A stretch of 64,000 bases of DNA from Vitreoscilla massiliensis (GTDB lineage: Bacteria > Pseudomonadota > Gammaproteobacteria > Burkholderiales > Neisseriaceae): contig NZ_LN898217.1 in the NCBI RefSeq assembly GCF_001457815.1, positions 282,642-346,641 of the forward strand, read 5' to 3'. Made by a program: the position numbers and the translations under genes. Below are positions 52,455 to 60,193 of this stretch, piece by piece. Below the pieces are notes generated by a model. It had not been told where the DNA came from, ran no database searches, and was given only the letters and a program-made list of their open reading frames with translations. Each line of letters starts with the position of its first letter. The first letter of the stretch is position 1.

Positions 52455-53531
52455 GTGGAATCTGTATTTTGGAGTGACGGTGTGGCAGGTTTACACCCTT
52501 ATGTACCGGGTGAACAACCGCAAATTGCCAATTTGGTCAAACTCAATACCAATGAAAACCCATTCCCACCCTCAGCCCAAGTGTTGGCTGCCATCGCCAC
52601 TGCCGCGCAAAGCGGTTTGCAGCGCTATCCCGACCCTCAATCGAGCGAATTGGTACATGCTTTGGCGGTTTACCATGGCTTGAATGCTGAGCAGGTGTTT
52701 GTCGGCAACGGTTCCGATGAGGTGTTGGCACACGCGTTTCGTGCCTTGTATGTGAAACAAAAACCACTGTTAATGCCCGACATTTCCTACAGTTTTTATG
52801 GTGTGTATGCCGCTTTGTTTGGCATTCCGTGCCAAGCTGTGCCACTGAACTCAGAGTTGGTGGTGGATGTGAACGACTATTTGGCCATAGACCCAAACAG
52901 CGTCGCCGGCGTGGTCATCGCCAACCCGAATGCACCCACCGGTGTGGCCATTTCCTTGGCCGACATCGAACGGGTGTTACAACACTTCGGTCAAGTGGCG
53001 GTGTTGATCGATGAAGCCTATGTGGATTTTGGTGCTGAATCGGCCTGTAAACTCATCGAGCAATACCCGAATTTATTGGTGGTACAAACCCTGTCCAAAT
53101 CGCGCTCTTTGGCCGGTTTGCGCATCGGTTTTGTCTTGGGTGCTAGTGAATTAATCGATGGCTTGGTGCGGGTGAAAGACAGTTTCAACTCTTACCCATT
53201 GGACAAAATCGCCCAAGCCGCTGCCGTGGCCGCGTTTGCCGACCAAGCCTATTTTGAACAATGTCGCGATGCGGTGATGTCTGAGCGCGCGGTTGTGGCG
53301 GCTGCCTTAGAAGCGCGTGGCTTTAAGGTGTTGCCATCGGCGACCAATTTTGTGTTTGCCAGCCATCCTGCTTACCAAGGTCGCGATTTGCTCGCTGCTT
53401 TGCGTGAACGGGCGGTATTGGTGCGCCAATTTGAAAAACCGCGCATTGCCGATTTCTTGCGCATCAGCATCGGTACTGTCGCCCAAAACCAAGCCTTGAT
53501 TGCGGCTTTAGACGACATCTTGGCACAATAA
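52455..53531 (+). CDS. hisC: histidinol-phosphate aminotransferase
   Basis: PLP enzyme of histidine synthesis, 358 residues, starting at GTG 52455 with AAGGA upstream. The PLP-binding Lys215 is in TLSKSRSLAG. NPNAPTG, DEAYVDF and GSDEV are family blocks. The other his genes are not adjacent. A near-copy of the repeat (CGGCCTGTAAA) lies in the gene at about 53042. Confidence 0.95.
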   Translation: MESVFWSDGVAGLHPYVPGEQPQIANLVKLNTNENPFPPSAQVLAAIATAAQSGLQRYPDPQSSELVHALAVYHGLNAEQVFVGNGSDEVLAHAFRALYVKQKPLLMPDISYSFYGVYAALFGIPCQAVPLNSELVVDVNDYLAIDPNSVAGVVIANPNAPTGVAISLADIERVLQHFGQVAVLIDEAYVDFGAESACKLIEQYPNLLVVQTLSKSRSLAGLRIGFVLGASELIDGLVRVKDSFNSYPLDKIAQAAAVAAFADQAYFEQCRDAVMSERAVVAAALEARGFKVLPSATNFVFASHPAYQGRDLLAALRERAVLVRQFEKPRIADFLRISIGTVAQNQALIAALDDILAQ

Positions 53532-53549
53532 ACCACTACCGCCACCTAA

Positions 53550-53560
53550 GCGGCCTGTAA
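53550..53560 (+). repeat. candidate DNA uptake sequence, single copy
   Basis: Exact GCGGCCTGTAA between hisC and the MgtC-family gene; no inverted partner seen. Confidence 0.75.
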
Positions 53561-53573
53561 ACATCGGGTGAAC

Positions 53574-54230
53574 ATGATGACACTGTCGGCTTTCATAGAT
53601 GCCATCTCCTTGCAAAACGAGTTGGTGCAAATCTTGGTCTCGCTGCTGATAGGTTTATTGATAGGCGGGGAGCGCGAATACCACAACAAATCGGCGGGTT
53701 TGCGCACCTTCATCCTCATCAGTTTTGGCGCGTGTTTGTGCACGATATTGTCCATCAAAATTGGCGGCAGCAGCCCAGATCGGATTGCTGCCAACATCAT
53801 CACCGGCATCGGTTTTCTCGGTGCCGGTGCCATCTTTAAAGATGAAAACAAAGTCAGCGGCATCACTACCGCCAGCACCATTTGGGCCACCGCCTCGCTC
53901 GGCATGTGTGTGGGCTCGGGTCACATCGCCTTGGCGATATTCGGCGCGGTATTGGTGTGGTTTGTGTTGTATGTGATGGCTACGGTGCAAAACTGGATAG
54001 ACCAATACAATAAAATCATCGATTACAAATTAACCCTGCCTTCCATCAACGACATCGCCTATTGCGAAGCCTTGTTCCAACAGTTCGGTCTTAAATCCAC
54101 CTTATTGCGCGAAGCCAAATCGCCGCAACAATGCGTCCTCACTTGGCGCTTGGCCGGCCGCTATGCCCAACACCAAGCCTTTTTGGCCAAGCTGCGATTG
54201 GATGCAGTCATCGAGACGTATCAATACTGA
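53574..54230 (+). CDS. MgtC/SapB family membrane protein
   Basis: About 218 residues from ATG 53574 (ATG 53577 is also possible; the open frame extends to a GTG at 53568). The N-terminal half is hydrophobic with GGEREYHNKSAGLRTF, ITGIGFLGAGAIFKDE and TTASTIWATASLG, which are MgtC-family signatures. The C-terminal 70 residues are soluble. MgtC proteins are linked to Mg2+-limited growth and inhibition of F-ATPase in some pathogens, but distant relatives vary, so function here is inferred. Confidence 0.87.
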   Translation: MMTLSAFIDAISLQNELVQILVSLLIGLLIGGEREYHNKSAGLRTFILISFGACLCTILSIKIGGSSPDRIAANIITGIGFLGAGAIFKDENKVSGITTASTIWATASLGMCVGSGHIALAIFGAVLVWFVLYVMATVQNWIDQYNKIIDYKLTLPSINDIAYCEALFQQFGLKSTLLREAKSPQQCVLTWRLAGRYAQHQAFLAKLRLDAVIETYQY

Positions 54231-54244
54231 AACCAACATCATAT

Positions 54245-54255
54245 GCGGCCTGTAA
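54245..54255 (+). repeat. candidate DNA uptake sequence, single copy
   Basis: Exact GCGGCCTGTAA just after the MgtC-family gene; no inverted partner seen. Confidence 0.75.
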
Positions 54256-54336
54256 ACCTTGTTAGGCAAGGTTTTAAGTGTGTTTTCCAGCAGGCTTAAG
54301 CTAGAATGGCATTTTGTTTGCAGACGGATAACGGCC

Positions 54337-55566
54337 ATGGTATTGAGTCATATTTGGGTAGCGTTTTTCCTCATCACTTTTGTGGTGGCGTGTATCAAAT
54401 TGCTGGGTGGTGACACCGAGATTTTTGAAAAAATTGTCAAAGCCATGTTTGACAGTGCCGCCACTGGCGCCACCATATCCCTAGGTCTGATTGGCATGAT
54501 GACGTTTGCACTGGGCATCATGAAAATCGGTGAAAAAGGCGGCATGATTGCCATCATCGCCCGTTTGGTTGGGCCATTCTTTAACAAATTGTTTCCGGAA
54601 ATCCCCAAAAACCATCCTGCCTTGGGCTCCATCCTGATGAATTTTTCCGCCAATGCCTTGGGGCTCGACAATGCCGCCACGCCTTTGGGCTTAAAGGCGA
54701 TGAAAGAATTGCAAGAGCTCAATCCGGTTAAAGACACCGCCAGCAATGCCCAAATCATGTTCATCGTGCTCAATGCCTCCAGTTTGACGCTGCTGCCAAT
54801 TTCCATCATGGCGTTTCGCCAAGAAGCGGGTGCCGCCATGCCTTCCGATGTGTTTATTCCAATTTTGATTGCGACTTTTTTCTCCACTTTGGCCGGTTTG
54901 TTGACGGTGGCGTGGTGTCAGAAAATCAATTTGTGGGACAAGACCATCTTGGCCTACTTGGGCGGTTTGACCGCGATTATTGGTGGCGCGCTGTATTATT
55001 TTTCTGGCTTAGAGCCGGCGCAAATGCAAATCGTGTCGCGGGTGGTGGGCAATTTTGTGTTGTTTGCGTTGTTTGTGTCGTTTATTGCGTTGGCGTTTTA
55101 CAAGCGCATCAATGTGTACGACGCGTTTATCGAAGGCGCCAAAGAAGGCTTTCAAGTGGCGGTGAACATCATTCCGTATTTGGTCGCCATCTTGGTGGCC
55201 ATCGCCGTGTTCCGCGCTTCGGGCACCATGGACTATTTGGTCGAGGCAATTGCGTGGGTATTTTCCAGCTTGGGGTTTGATACCCGTTTTGTGGAAGCCT
55301 TGCCGGTGGCTTTGATGAAACCGTTGAGCGGCTCGGGTGCACGCGGCTTGATGGTGGAATTGATGCAAACCAATGGTGCCGATGATTTTGCCGCGCGCGT
55401 TGCCTGTGTGATTCAAGGTTCTACCGAAACCACGTTTTATGTATTGGCGGTGTATTTTGGTTCGGTCGCCATCAAGAAAACCCGCCATGCCGTCTCGTGT
55501 GCCTTATTGGCCGAGCTCGCTGGTGTGGTGGCGGCGATTTGTGTGGCCTATGTGTTTTGGGGTTAA
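54337..55566 (+). CDS. SpmA/SpmB-type fused membrane protein (nucleoside-recognition domains)
   Basis: A 409-residue polytopic membrane protein from ATG 54337; an earlier ATG at 54259 would add an unlikely N-terminus. The N-terminal half has the SpmA-like FSANALGLDNAATPLGLKAM (block). The C-terminal half has the SpmB-like SGSGARGLMVELM and IQGSTETTFYVLAVYFGSV (block). The pair is fused in one chain, as in many Gram-negative bacteria that do not sporulate. The transported solute is unknown. Confidence 0.85.
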   Translation: MVLSHIWVAFFLITFVVACIKLLGGDTEIFEKIVKAMFDSAATGATISLGLIGMMTFALGIMKIGEKGGMIAIIARLVGPFFNKLFPEIPKNHPALGSILMNFSANALGLDNAATPLGLKAMKELQELNPVKDTASNAQIMFIVLNASSLTLLPISIMAFRQEAGAAMPSDVFIPILIATFFSTLAGLLTVAWCQKINLWDKTILAYLGGLTAIIGGALYYFSGLEPAQMQIVSRVVGNFVLFALFVSFIALAFYKRINVYDAFIEGAKEGFQVAVNIIPYLVAILVAIAVFRASGTMDYLVEAIAWVFSSLGFDTRFVEALPVALMKPLSGSGARGLMVELMQTNGADDFAARVACVIQGSTETTFYVLAVYFGSVAIKKTRHAVSCALLAELAGVVAAICVAYVFWG

Positions 55567-55574
55567 TCAAGGAT

Positions 55575-55585
55575 TTACAGGCCGC
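55575..55585 (-). repeat. candidate DNA uptake sequence, single copy
   Basis: Exact TTACAGGCCGC just after the SpmA/B-like gene. Confidence 0.75.
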
Positions 55586-55701
55586 ATTGGCCATAAAGTC
55601 CGCTTAAAAGCGCCATAAAACGCTACTTCTGCGTTTGCGCACAGTTTGCTGCTGCGATTCGGTTAGACTGGTGGTGTGTTTGAGCCAGAGGAGCGACTGT
55701 G

Positions 55702-56760
55702 ATGCGTAAAAAACAAGCAACTTCGAGCAACCGTTTGCCAGAGAAGTGGTTTCGGCGCGGGCTGTGGTTGGTGGCGTTTGTGTTTGCGGGTTTTTTAATC
55801 GGACTGGGTGGCAAAATTGTTGGCGATTTGCCGCAAGCCGCGCCGTACAAAGATTTGCAAGCGTATGTGAATCAGCAAGTCTATGCGCCGTTGCAATTGG
55901 AGCAAACGCGTTTACAAAGCCAACAAACACAATTGCAAAACGTGGCCGAGCAAAACAATTTGGCGCTGCAAAAACAGCGCAATCAAACTCTGTCTGAGCA
56001 AGACAGCCTGAACAATTGGTTGGCTACGCGCTCGGTGACCGAGCAGTCGGATCAAAATCCAGAAGTAATCGCGCGCACGCAAAAACTCGATGCCTTAAAA
56101 GCACAAGAACGCAAGGCGCAGCAGCAAACAGAGGCGGTGCAGCAACAGCAATTGGATACCGAGCAGCGTTTGGCGCAGGTCAATACCGAATTGGCGCAAT
56201 TGGATGAGCAAGCGCAGGTATTGAAACAGGCCGACGACAGAAAAATCGAATTGCGGGTGTTTTTGTACCGCTTGGCCTTGACCTTGCCCTTATTGCTGAT
56301 TGCGACGTATTTGTTTATGAAGCAACGCGGCTCGCGCTGGTGGCCGTTTGTGTGGGGCTTTATTTACTTTGCCTTGTTCGCGTTTTTTGTGGAGTTGGTG
56401 CCGTATCTGCCCAGTTACGGTGGTTATGTGCGCTATATTGTCGGCATAGGCATGACTTTGCTGATAGGCCGCTATGCCATAGTGGCGATGAACCGCTATT
56501 TGGAGCGCAAGCAAGCGGAAGAAGCCTTGCCCAGTAGCGAGCGCCAACAGCAATTGAGTTACGATGTGGCGCAGTTGCGCATCACCAAAGCGGTGTGTCC
56601 AAGCTGCGAGCGGCCCACCGATTTTAAAAACCCAGCGCTGGATTTTTGTCCACATTGTGGCATAGGCTTGTTTGATTATTGCGGCGTGTGCCAAGTGCGC
56701 AAGAATGCGTTTGACCATTATTGCCATAAGTGTGGCGCGGTGGCGAACGATAAATTATAA
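55702..56760 (+). CDS. membrane protein with coiled coil and zinc-ribbon tail, unknown function
   Basis: I do not recognise a named family. From ATG 55702 (GGAG eight bases upstream; a GTG lies just before it) the protein has 352 residues. Order: basic N-terminus, one membrane segment (about 21-43), a Gln-rich coiled coil (about 65-175), three more hydrophobic segments (about 185-205, 215-235 and 245-262), and a cytosolic tail with three CxxC pairs and a CHKCG (CPSCERP, CPHCG, CGVC, CHKCG). The tail looks like paired zinc ribbons. The coiled coil is predicted to be periplasmic. Confidence 0.78.
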   Translation: MRKKQATSSNRLPEKWFRRGLWLVAFVFAGFLIGLGGKIVGDLPQAAPYKDLQAYVNQQVYAPLQLEQTRLQSQQTQLQNVAEQNNLALQKQRNQTLSEQDSLNNWLATRSVTEQSDQNPEVIARTQKLDALKAQERKAQQQTEAVQQQQLDTEQRLAQVNTELAQLDEQAQVLKQADDRKIELRVFLYRLALTLPLLLIATYLFMKQRGSRWWPFVWGFIYFALFAFFVELVPYLPSYGGYVRYIVGIGMTLLIGRYAIVAMNRYLERKQAEEALPSSERQQQLSYDVAQLRITKAVCPSCERPTDFKNPALDFCPHCGIGLFDYCGVCQVRKNAFDHYCHKCGAVANDKL

Positions 56761-56777
56761 GGCAATGTGAGTTTAAC

Positions 56778-56818
56778 CAGCGGCCTGTAAACCCATCAAA
56801 ATGGTTTACAGGCCACTG
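56778..56818. repeat. imperfect inverted repeat pair
   Basis: One exact GCGGCCTGTAA (56780-56790) pairs with a decayed arm (TTTACAGGCCACTG) across a short loop. It lies 17 bases after the zinc-ribbon protein gene and may act as its terminator, although no T run follows. Confidence 0.7.
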
Positions 56819-56923
56819 TGATTTTGTTGCGCTGTGTCAATAACGCTGGCTGTCAAAAGCGTAAGCTAATCCCACGTCAACTCGATAATCACTGGTAACA
56901 GCAGTGGTTTGGATAGGAGGGAA

Positions 56924-57112
56924 ATGGCAAGTGTCAGTAGGCAGAAAGTGCGTTTTCCTAAGCAACCGAAGTTACCAGTGCGTGTGCGCTGGGGTTGCGA
57001 TAAGTTGTGTGCTGTCCATTGTGTGCAATGCGGCAATGGGTACGACAGGGCACAGCATCCGCTAGAGATTTTTGGTGCAGATGGCGATGGCAGTCTGACG
57101 CCTGAGGAGTGA
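56924..57112 (+). CDS. possible small protein with EF-hand-like end
   Basis: Weakly supported. The ATG at 56924 has AGGAGG close upstream and gives 62 residues. The N-terminus is basic (SRQKVRFPKQPKLPVRVRWG), the middle has cysteines in CDKLCAVHCVQCG, and the end GADGDGSLTPEE resembles an EF-hand loop with its first Asp replaced by Gly. No relatives can be named. It could be a remnant of a longer gene. Confidence 0.4.
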   Translation: MASVSRQKVRFPKQPKLPVRVRWGCDKLCAVHCVQCGNGYDRAQHPLEIFGADGDGSLTPEE

Positions 57113-57172
57113 ATAAAAATTGATTTGGTTTAAGCAAGCTCAGATTTAATTCCCTGAATTCCTTTAAAGCAA

Positions 57173-57202
57173 AAGCGGCCTGTAAGTATTTACAGGCCGC
57201 TT
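57173..57202. repeat. inverted candidate uptake-sequence pair
   Basis: AAGCGGCCTGTAA and TTACAGGCCGCTT with a short spacer, both exact. It sits between converging genes and may terminate from both sides; a weak TTCC follows on plus and TTTT sits on the minus side. Confidence 0.85.
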
Positions 57203-57226
57203 CCGTTATCTGCAATGCTGCAATCA

Positions 57227-57682
57227 TCACAAGGCTTTGGTGAAATGGAAGCTCTCGGCCACATAGCCGTGGGTGAAATAGAATTTGTGCGCACGACCGC
57301 GATGCACGCCTGAATCCAAGCCCAGATGCTCACAACCGTTTTCACGACCAAAGCGTTCCAATTCGTTCAAAACGGTGCTGCCGATGTTGGTGCCACGTTG
57401 GCTCTCGTCTATGACCAAGTCTTCCAACATCATCATTTTGTTTTGGTAGGTATTGTGGTGCATATTGAACATGGCCAAGCCTTTAAACGGCGGTTTGCCA
57501 TCGTCAACCAACAATAAGCGTTGGTTTTCGCTCATCATGGTGCGCAGCAATTGCTCGTAAGCCGCAAAATCATTCATGGCAGGGCGCAATTGTTTGTGGA
57601 TGGCGAAAATTTCTGGCAGCCAATCTTGGTGTGCATCCAAATCAGCGAGGGTGTGTAAGTATGTGTAGCGAGGTTCTGACAT
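57227..57682 (-). CDS. GNAT-family N-acetyltransferase
   Basis: A 151-residue protein starting MSEPRYTYLH at 57682 with GGAG five bases upstream; a longer in-frame form runs back into the next gene and is rejected. It has the GNAT acetyl-CoA-binding region DLVIDESQRGTNIGSTVLNEL (block) and the C-terminal AHKFYFTHGYV. The substrate is unknown. Its ATG overlaps the stop of the macro-domain gene (TGATG), so the two are translationally coupled. Confidence 0.88.
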   Translation of the reverse strand: MSEPRYTYLHTLADLDAHQDWLPEIFAIHKQLRPAMNDFAAYEQLLRTMMSENQRLLLVDDGKPPFKGLAMFNMHHNTYQNKMMMLEDLVIDESQRGTNIGSTVLNELERFGRENGCEHLGLDSGVHRGRAHKFYFTHGYVAESFHFTKAL

Positions 57683-58200
57683 CAGTTCTCCGTTTTTAAT
57701 AGACTTTGGTATAAGGCTGCGTCCTCGGCATGGAAGCAGCAGAAAATGATTTTTTCGACATGGCTCAGTGTGGGAGCGATGTCGGCGACGGTAGCCACGG
57801 CAATCTGCGCTGCTTGTTGATGTGGATACGCGTACACGCCAGTGGCAATGCACGGGAAGGCAATGCTGCGAATTTGGTGCACATCGGCCAATTCCAATGA
57901 GTGGCGGTAGCAAGCGGCCAATAATTCGGCTTCGCCGTGCGTGCCACCGTGCCACACTGGGCCAACGGTGTGGATGACATGGCGCGCGGGCAGTAGGTAG
58001 CCAGAAGTCATTTTCGCTTCGCCGGTATTGCAGCCGCGCAAAGCGATGCACGCCGACAACAGCTCTGGCCCCGCGGCGCGGTGGATGGCACCATCGACAC
58101 CGCCACCGCCCAGCAGGCTTTTATTGGCAGCGTTGACGATGGCGTCTAGCGCCAAAGTGGTGATGTCGGCTTGGATGACGCTGATGTGCGCATTGTTCAT
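57682..58200 (-). CDS. macro-domain protein, YmdB-like O-acetyl-ADP-ribose deacetylase
   Basis: A 172-residue protein with the macro-domain blocks VIQADITTLALDAIVNAANKSL (block), LLGGGGVDGAIHRAAG, and SIAFPCIATGVYAYP. The family binds ADP-ribose and often removes acetyl or ADP-ribosyl groups. It overlaps cyaY (TAATG) and the GNAT gene (TGATG), a coupled three-gene operon. The biological substrate is unknown. Confidence 0.92.
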   Translation of the reverse strand: MNNAHISVIQADITTLALDAIVNAANKSLLGGGGVDGAIHRAAGPELLSACIALRGCNTGEAKMTSGYLLPARHVIHTVGPVWHGGTHGEAELLAACYRHSLELADVHQIRSIAFPCIATGVYAYPHQQAAQIAVATVADIAPTLSHVEKIIFCCFHAEDAALYQSLLKTEN

Positions 58201-58535
58201 TAAGCGGCCTGTAAGGCAGGAACGGTGACTTTTTCGCCCAATAATTCGCCCAATACTTGGCTCAAGACCGCATAAAACTCGCTACCATCGCGACTGGCCA
58301 ACCATGCGCCGTCGTTGTATTGAAAATGGTAGCCACCGCTTTTGGCGGCTATCCACAATTCTTGGTTGGCGGCATGGCGGTTGATGATGATTTGCGCGCC
58401 GTCTTCGTGTTCCAAGGTCAGGACATTGCCAGATTTTTCGGTATCGAATGCATCGAAGTGGTCGCTGACATAATCGTCGATGTAATCAAAGATGTTTTCT
58501 GATAAGGTGACAAAGTCGGTTTCATTCATGCTCAT
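58200..58535 (-). CDS. cyaY: iron-sulfur assembly protein CyaY (frataxin homologue)
   Basis: A 111-residue protein with the frataxin core NQELWIAAKSGGYHFQYNDGAWL (block) and an acidic N-terminal helix (ENIFDYIDDYVSDHFDAFD). It regulates iron delivery in Fe-S cluster assembly. The last codons (LQAA) are written by a candidate uptake sequence overlapping the stop, suggesting the repeat altered the C-terminus. It is divergent from lptM-lysA, a common neighbourhood. Confidence 0.93.
   Translation of the reverse strand: MSMNETDFVTLSENIFDYIDDYVSDHFDAFDTEKSGNVLTLEHEDGAQIIINRHAANQELWIAAKSGGYHFQYNDGAWLASRDGSEFYAVLSQVLGELLGEKVTVPALQAA
58204..58214 (+). repeat. candidate DNA uptake sequence in the cyaY 3' end
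   Basis: Exact GCGGCCTGTAA; it provides the last codons of cyaY on the minus strand. Confidence 0.75.
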
Positions 58536-58653
58536 GGTGTCTTACGGTGGATTTTGTTAAGATTGCCCATCTTGCCACGAGTTTTCCATGAAAACAATGT
58601 TCGTTTACGGGCAAGCGGCGCCAGCGTGCAATCAATATTATCGGGAGTAGGGT

Positions 58654-58836
58654 GTGAAAATTTTGTGGATGGGTGTGCTGTGCACATTACTCAGTGCTTG
58701 TGGCTTCAAAGGCGGCCTGTATTTGCCTAAGGAAAACGACAAGCAAACTTTTGGTGCGGTACAAACCGGTTTTGGCATAGACAAGCGCCCAAATCAAGTG
58801 TCCCCAACCATGCAAAACAACCCGCAACCCTTTTAA
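58654..58836 (+). CDS. lptM: LptM-like small lipoprotein
   Basis: A 60-residue lipoprotein starting at GTG 58654 with GGAG upstream. It has the signal MKILWMGVLCTLLSACG with a lipobox (LSAC) and GLYLP after it, as in LptM/YifL, the partner that helps mature the LptD-LptE complex. A near-copy of the repeat overlaps it at about 58712. It precedes lysA by 26 bases, as in many betaproteobacteria. Confidence 0.85.
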   Translation: MKILWMGVLCTLLSACGFKGGLYLPKENDKQTFGAVQTGFGIDKRPNQVSPTMQNNPQPF

Positions 58837-58862
58837 CCACTCACAGAGCAACGAAACGCATC

Positions 58863-60104
58863 ATGAATTCATACCAATACAGTAACAATGTCCTGCACTT
58901 TGACGGTGTGGCCTTACCGACTTTGGCGCAAGAATACGGCACGCCTTTGTACGTCTACAGCGAAACCGCATTGACGACCGCATTTCAGTCGTATGAGCAG
59001 GCTTTTGCCGCCAACCAACCGCTGATTTGCTATGCGGTCAAGGCCAATGGCAATTTGAATGTATTAAAGCATTTTGCTGCCTTGGGCGCGGGTTTTGACA
59101 TTGTGTCTGGCGGTGAATTGCAACGCGTGCTGGCCGCCGGTGGCGATGCGAGCAAGGTGATTTTTTCGGGCGTGGGCAAATCCATAGACGAAATTCAATT
59201 GGCTTTGCAAGTGGGTGTGAAGTGTTTCAATGTCGAGTCTTTGCCTGAATTAGACCGCATCAATGCGGTGGCGGCAGAATTGGGCATGACCGCACCGATT
59301 TCGCTGCGCATCAATCCCGATGTCGATGCACAAACCCATCCGTATATTTCTACTGGCTTGAAAGAAAACAAATTTGGCATTGCCTTTGTTGATGCCATGG
59401 GCGCGTATCGTCATGCGGCGGCTTTGCCCAATTTGCGCATCGTCGGCATAGACTGCCACATTGGTTCGCAATTAATCGACTTAAGCCCGTTGGCCGAGGC
59501 TTTGGAGCGTTTGCTGGTATTGGTTGACCAATTGGCGGCCGAAGGCATAGTCTTGCAACACATAGACATCGGCGGTGGTGTCGGCATTGTGTACAACGAT
59601 GAAGCGCAACCGGATTTGCAAGCCTATGCCGATACCGTGGCGCGTTTACTGGCGGGTCGTCCACAACATTTGGTGATGGAGCCGGGTCGTTCTTTGGTTG
59701 GTAATGCTGGCGTGTTGTTGACCCAAGTGGAGTTTGTCAAAGTGGGCGAAAGCAAAAACTTTGTCATCGTCGATGCGGCAATGAACGATTTGATGCGCCC
59801 CGCTTTGTACCAAGCCTACCATGCGATTGCAGAAGTTGCGCCACATGCGGATGTGCCAGCGGTATTGGCCGATGTGGTGGGGCCGATTTGTGAAACTGGC
59901 GACTTCTTGGCCAAAGACCGCGAATTGGCGGTGGTGGCAGGGGATTTGTTGGCGGTGAAAAGTGCCGGTGCTTACGCAGCCAGCATGGCCAGCAATTACA
60001 ATACCCGCACCCGTGCGGCTGAAGTGATGGTGAAAGCAGGCGCGCACCGCTTAATACGCCGCCGCGAAACCCTCAGCGATTTGTGGAAAGACGAGATTTT
60101 GTAA
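58863..60104 (+). CDS. lysA: diaminopimelate decarboxylase
   Basis: PLP enzyme of the last step of lysine synthesis. The 413-residue protein has PLP Lys60 in CYAVKANGN, SGGELQRVL, the HIDIGGGVGI motif and the C-terminal GPICETGDFLAKDR. Length is normal. A repeat-pair terminator follows. Confidence 0.97.
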   Translation: MNSYQYSNNVLHFDGVALPTLAQEYGTPLYVYSETALTTAFQSYEQAFAANQPLICYAVKANGNLNVLKHFAALGAGFDIVSGGELQRVLAAGGDASKVIFSGVGKSIDEIQLALQVGVKCFNVESLPELDRINAVAAELGMTAPISLRINPDVDAQTHPYISTGLKENKFGIAFVDAMGAYRHAAALPNLRIVGIDCHIGSQLIDLSPLAEALERLLVLVDQLAAEGIVLQHIDIGGGVGIVYNDEAQPDLQAYADTVARLLAGRPQHLVMEPGRSLVGNAGVLLTQVEFVKVGESKNFVIVDAAMNDLMRPALYQAYHAIAEVAPHADVPAVLADVVGPICETGDFLAKDRELAVVAGDLLAVKSAGAYAASMASNYNTRTRAAEVMVKAGAHRLIRRRETLSDLWKDEIL

Positions 60105-60135
60105 GCCATACAACTTGTTGATAAGCATATATATG

Positions 60136-60170
60136 AAAGCGGCCTGTAAACATTTACAGGCCGCTTTTTT
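60136..60170 (+). terminator. repeat-pair terminator after lysA
   Basis: Two exact inverted copies form a 15-bp stem (60136-60150 with 60153-60167) around CA, followed by T. It lies between the converging genes lysA and ffh. Confidence 0.88.
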
Positions 60171-60193
60171 AAATCGTTAGCAAGAATACGGAA

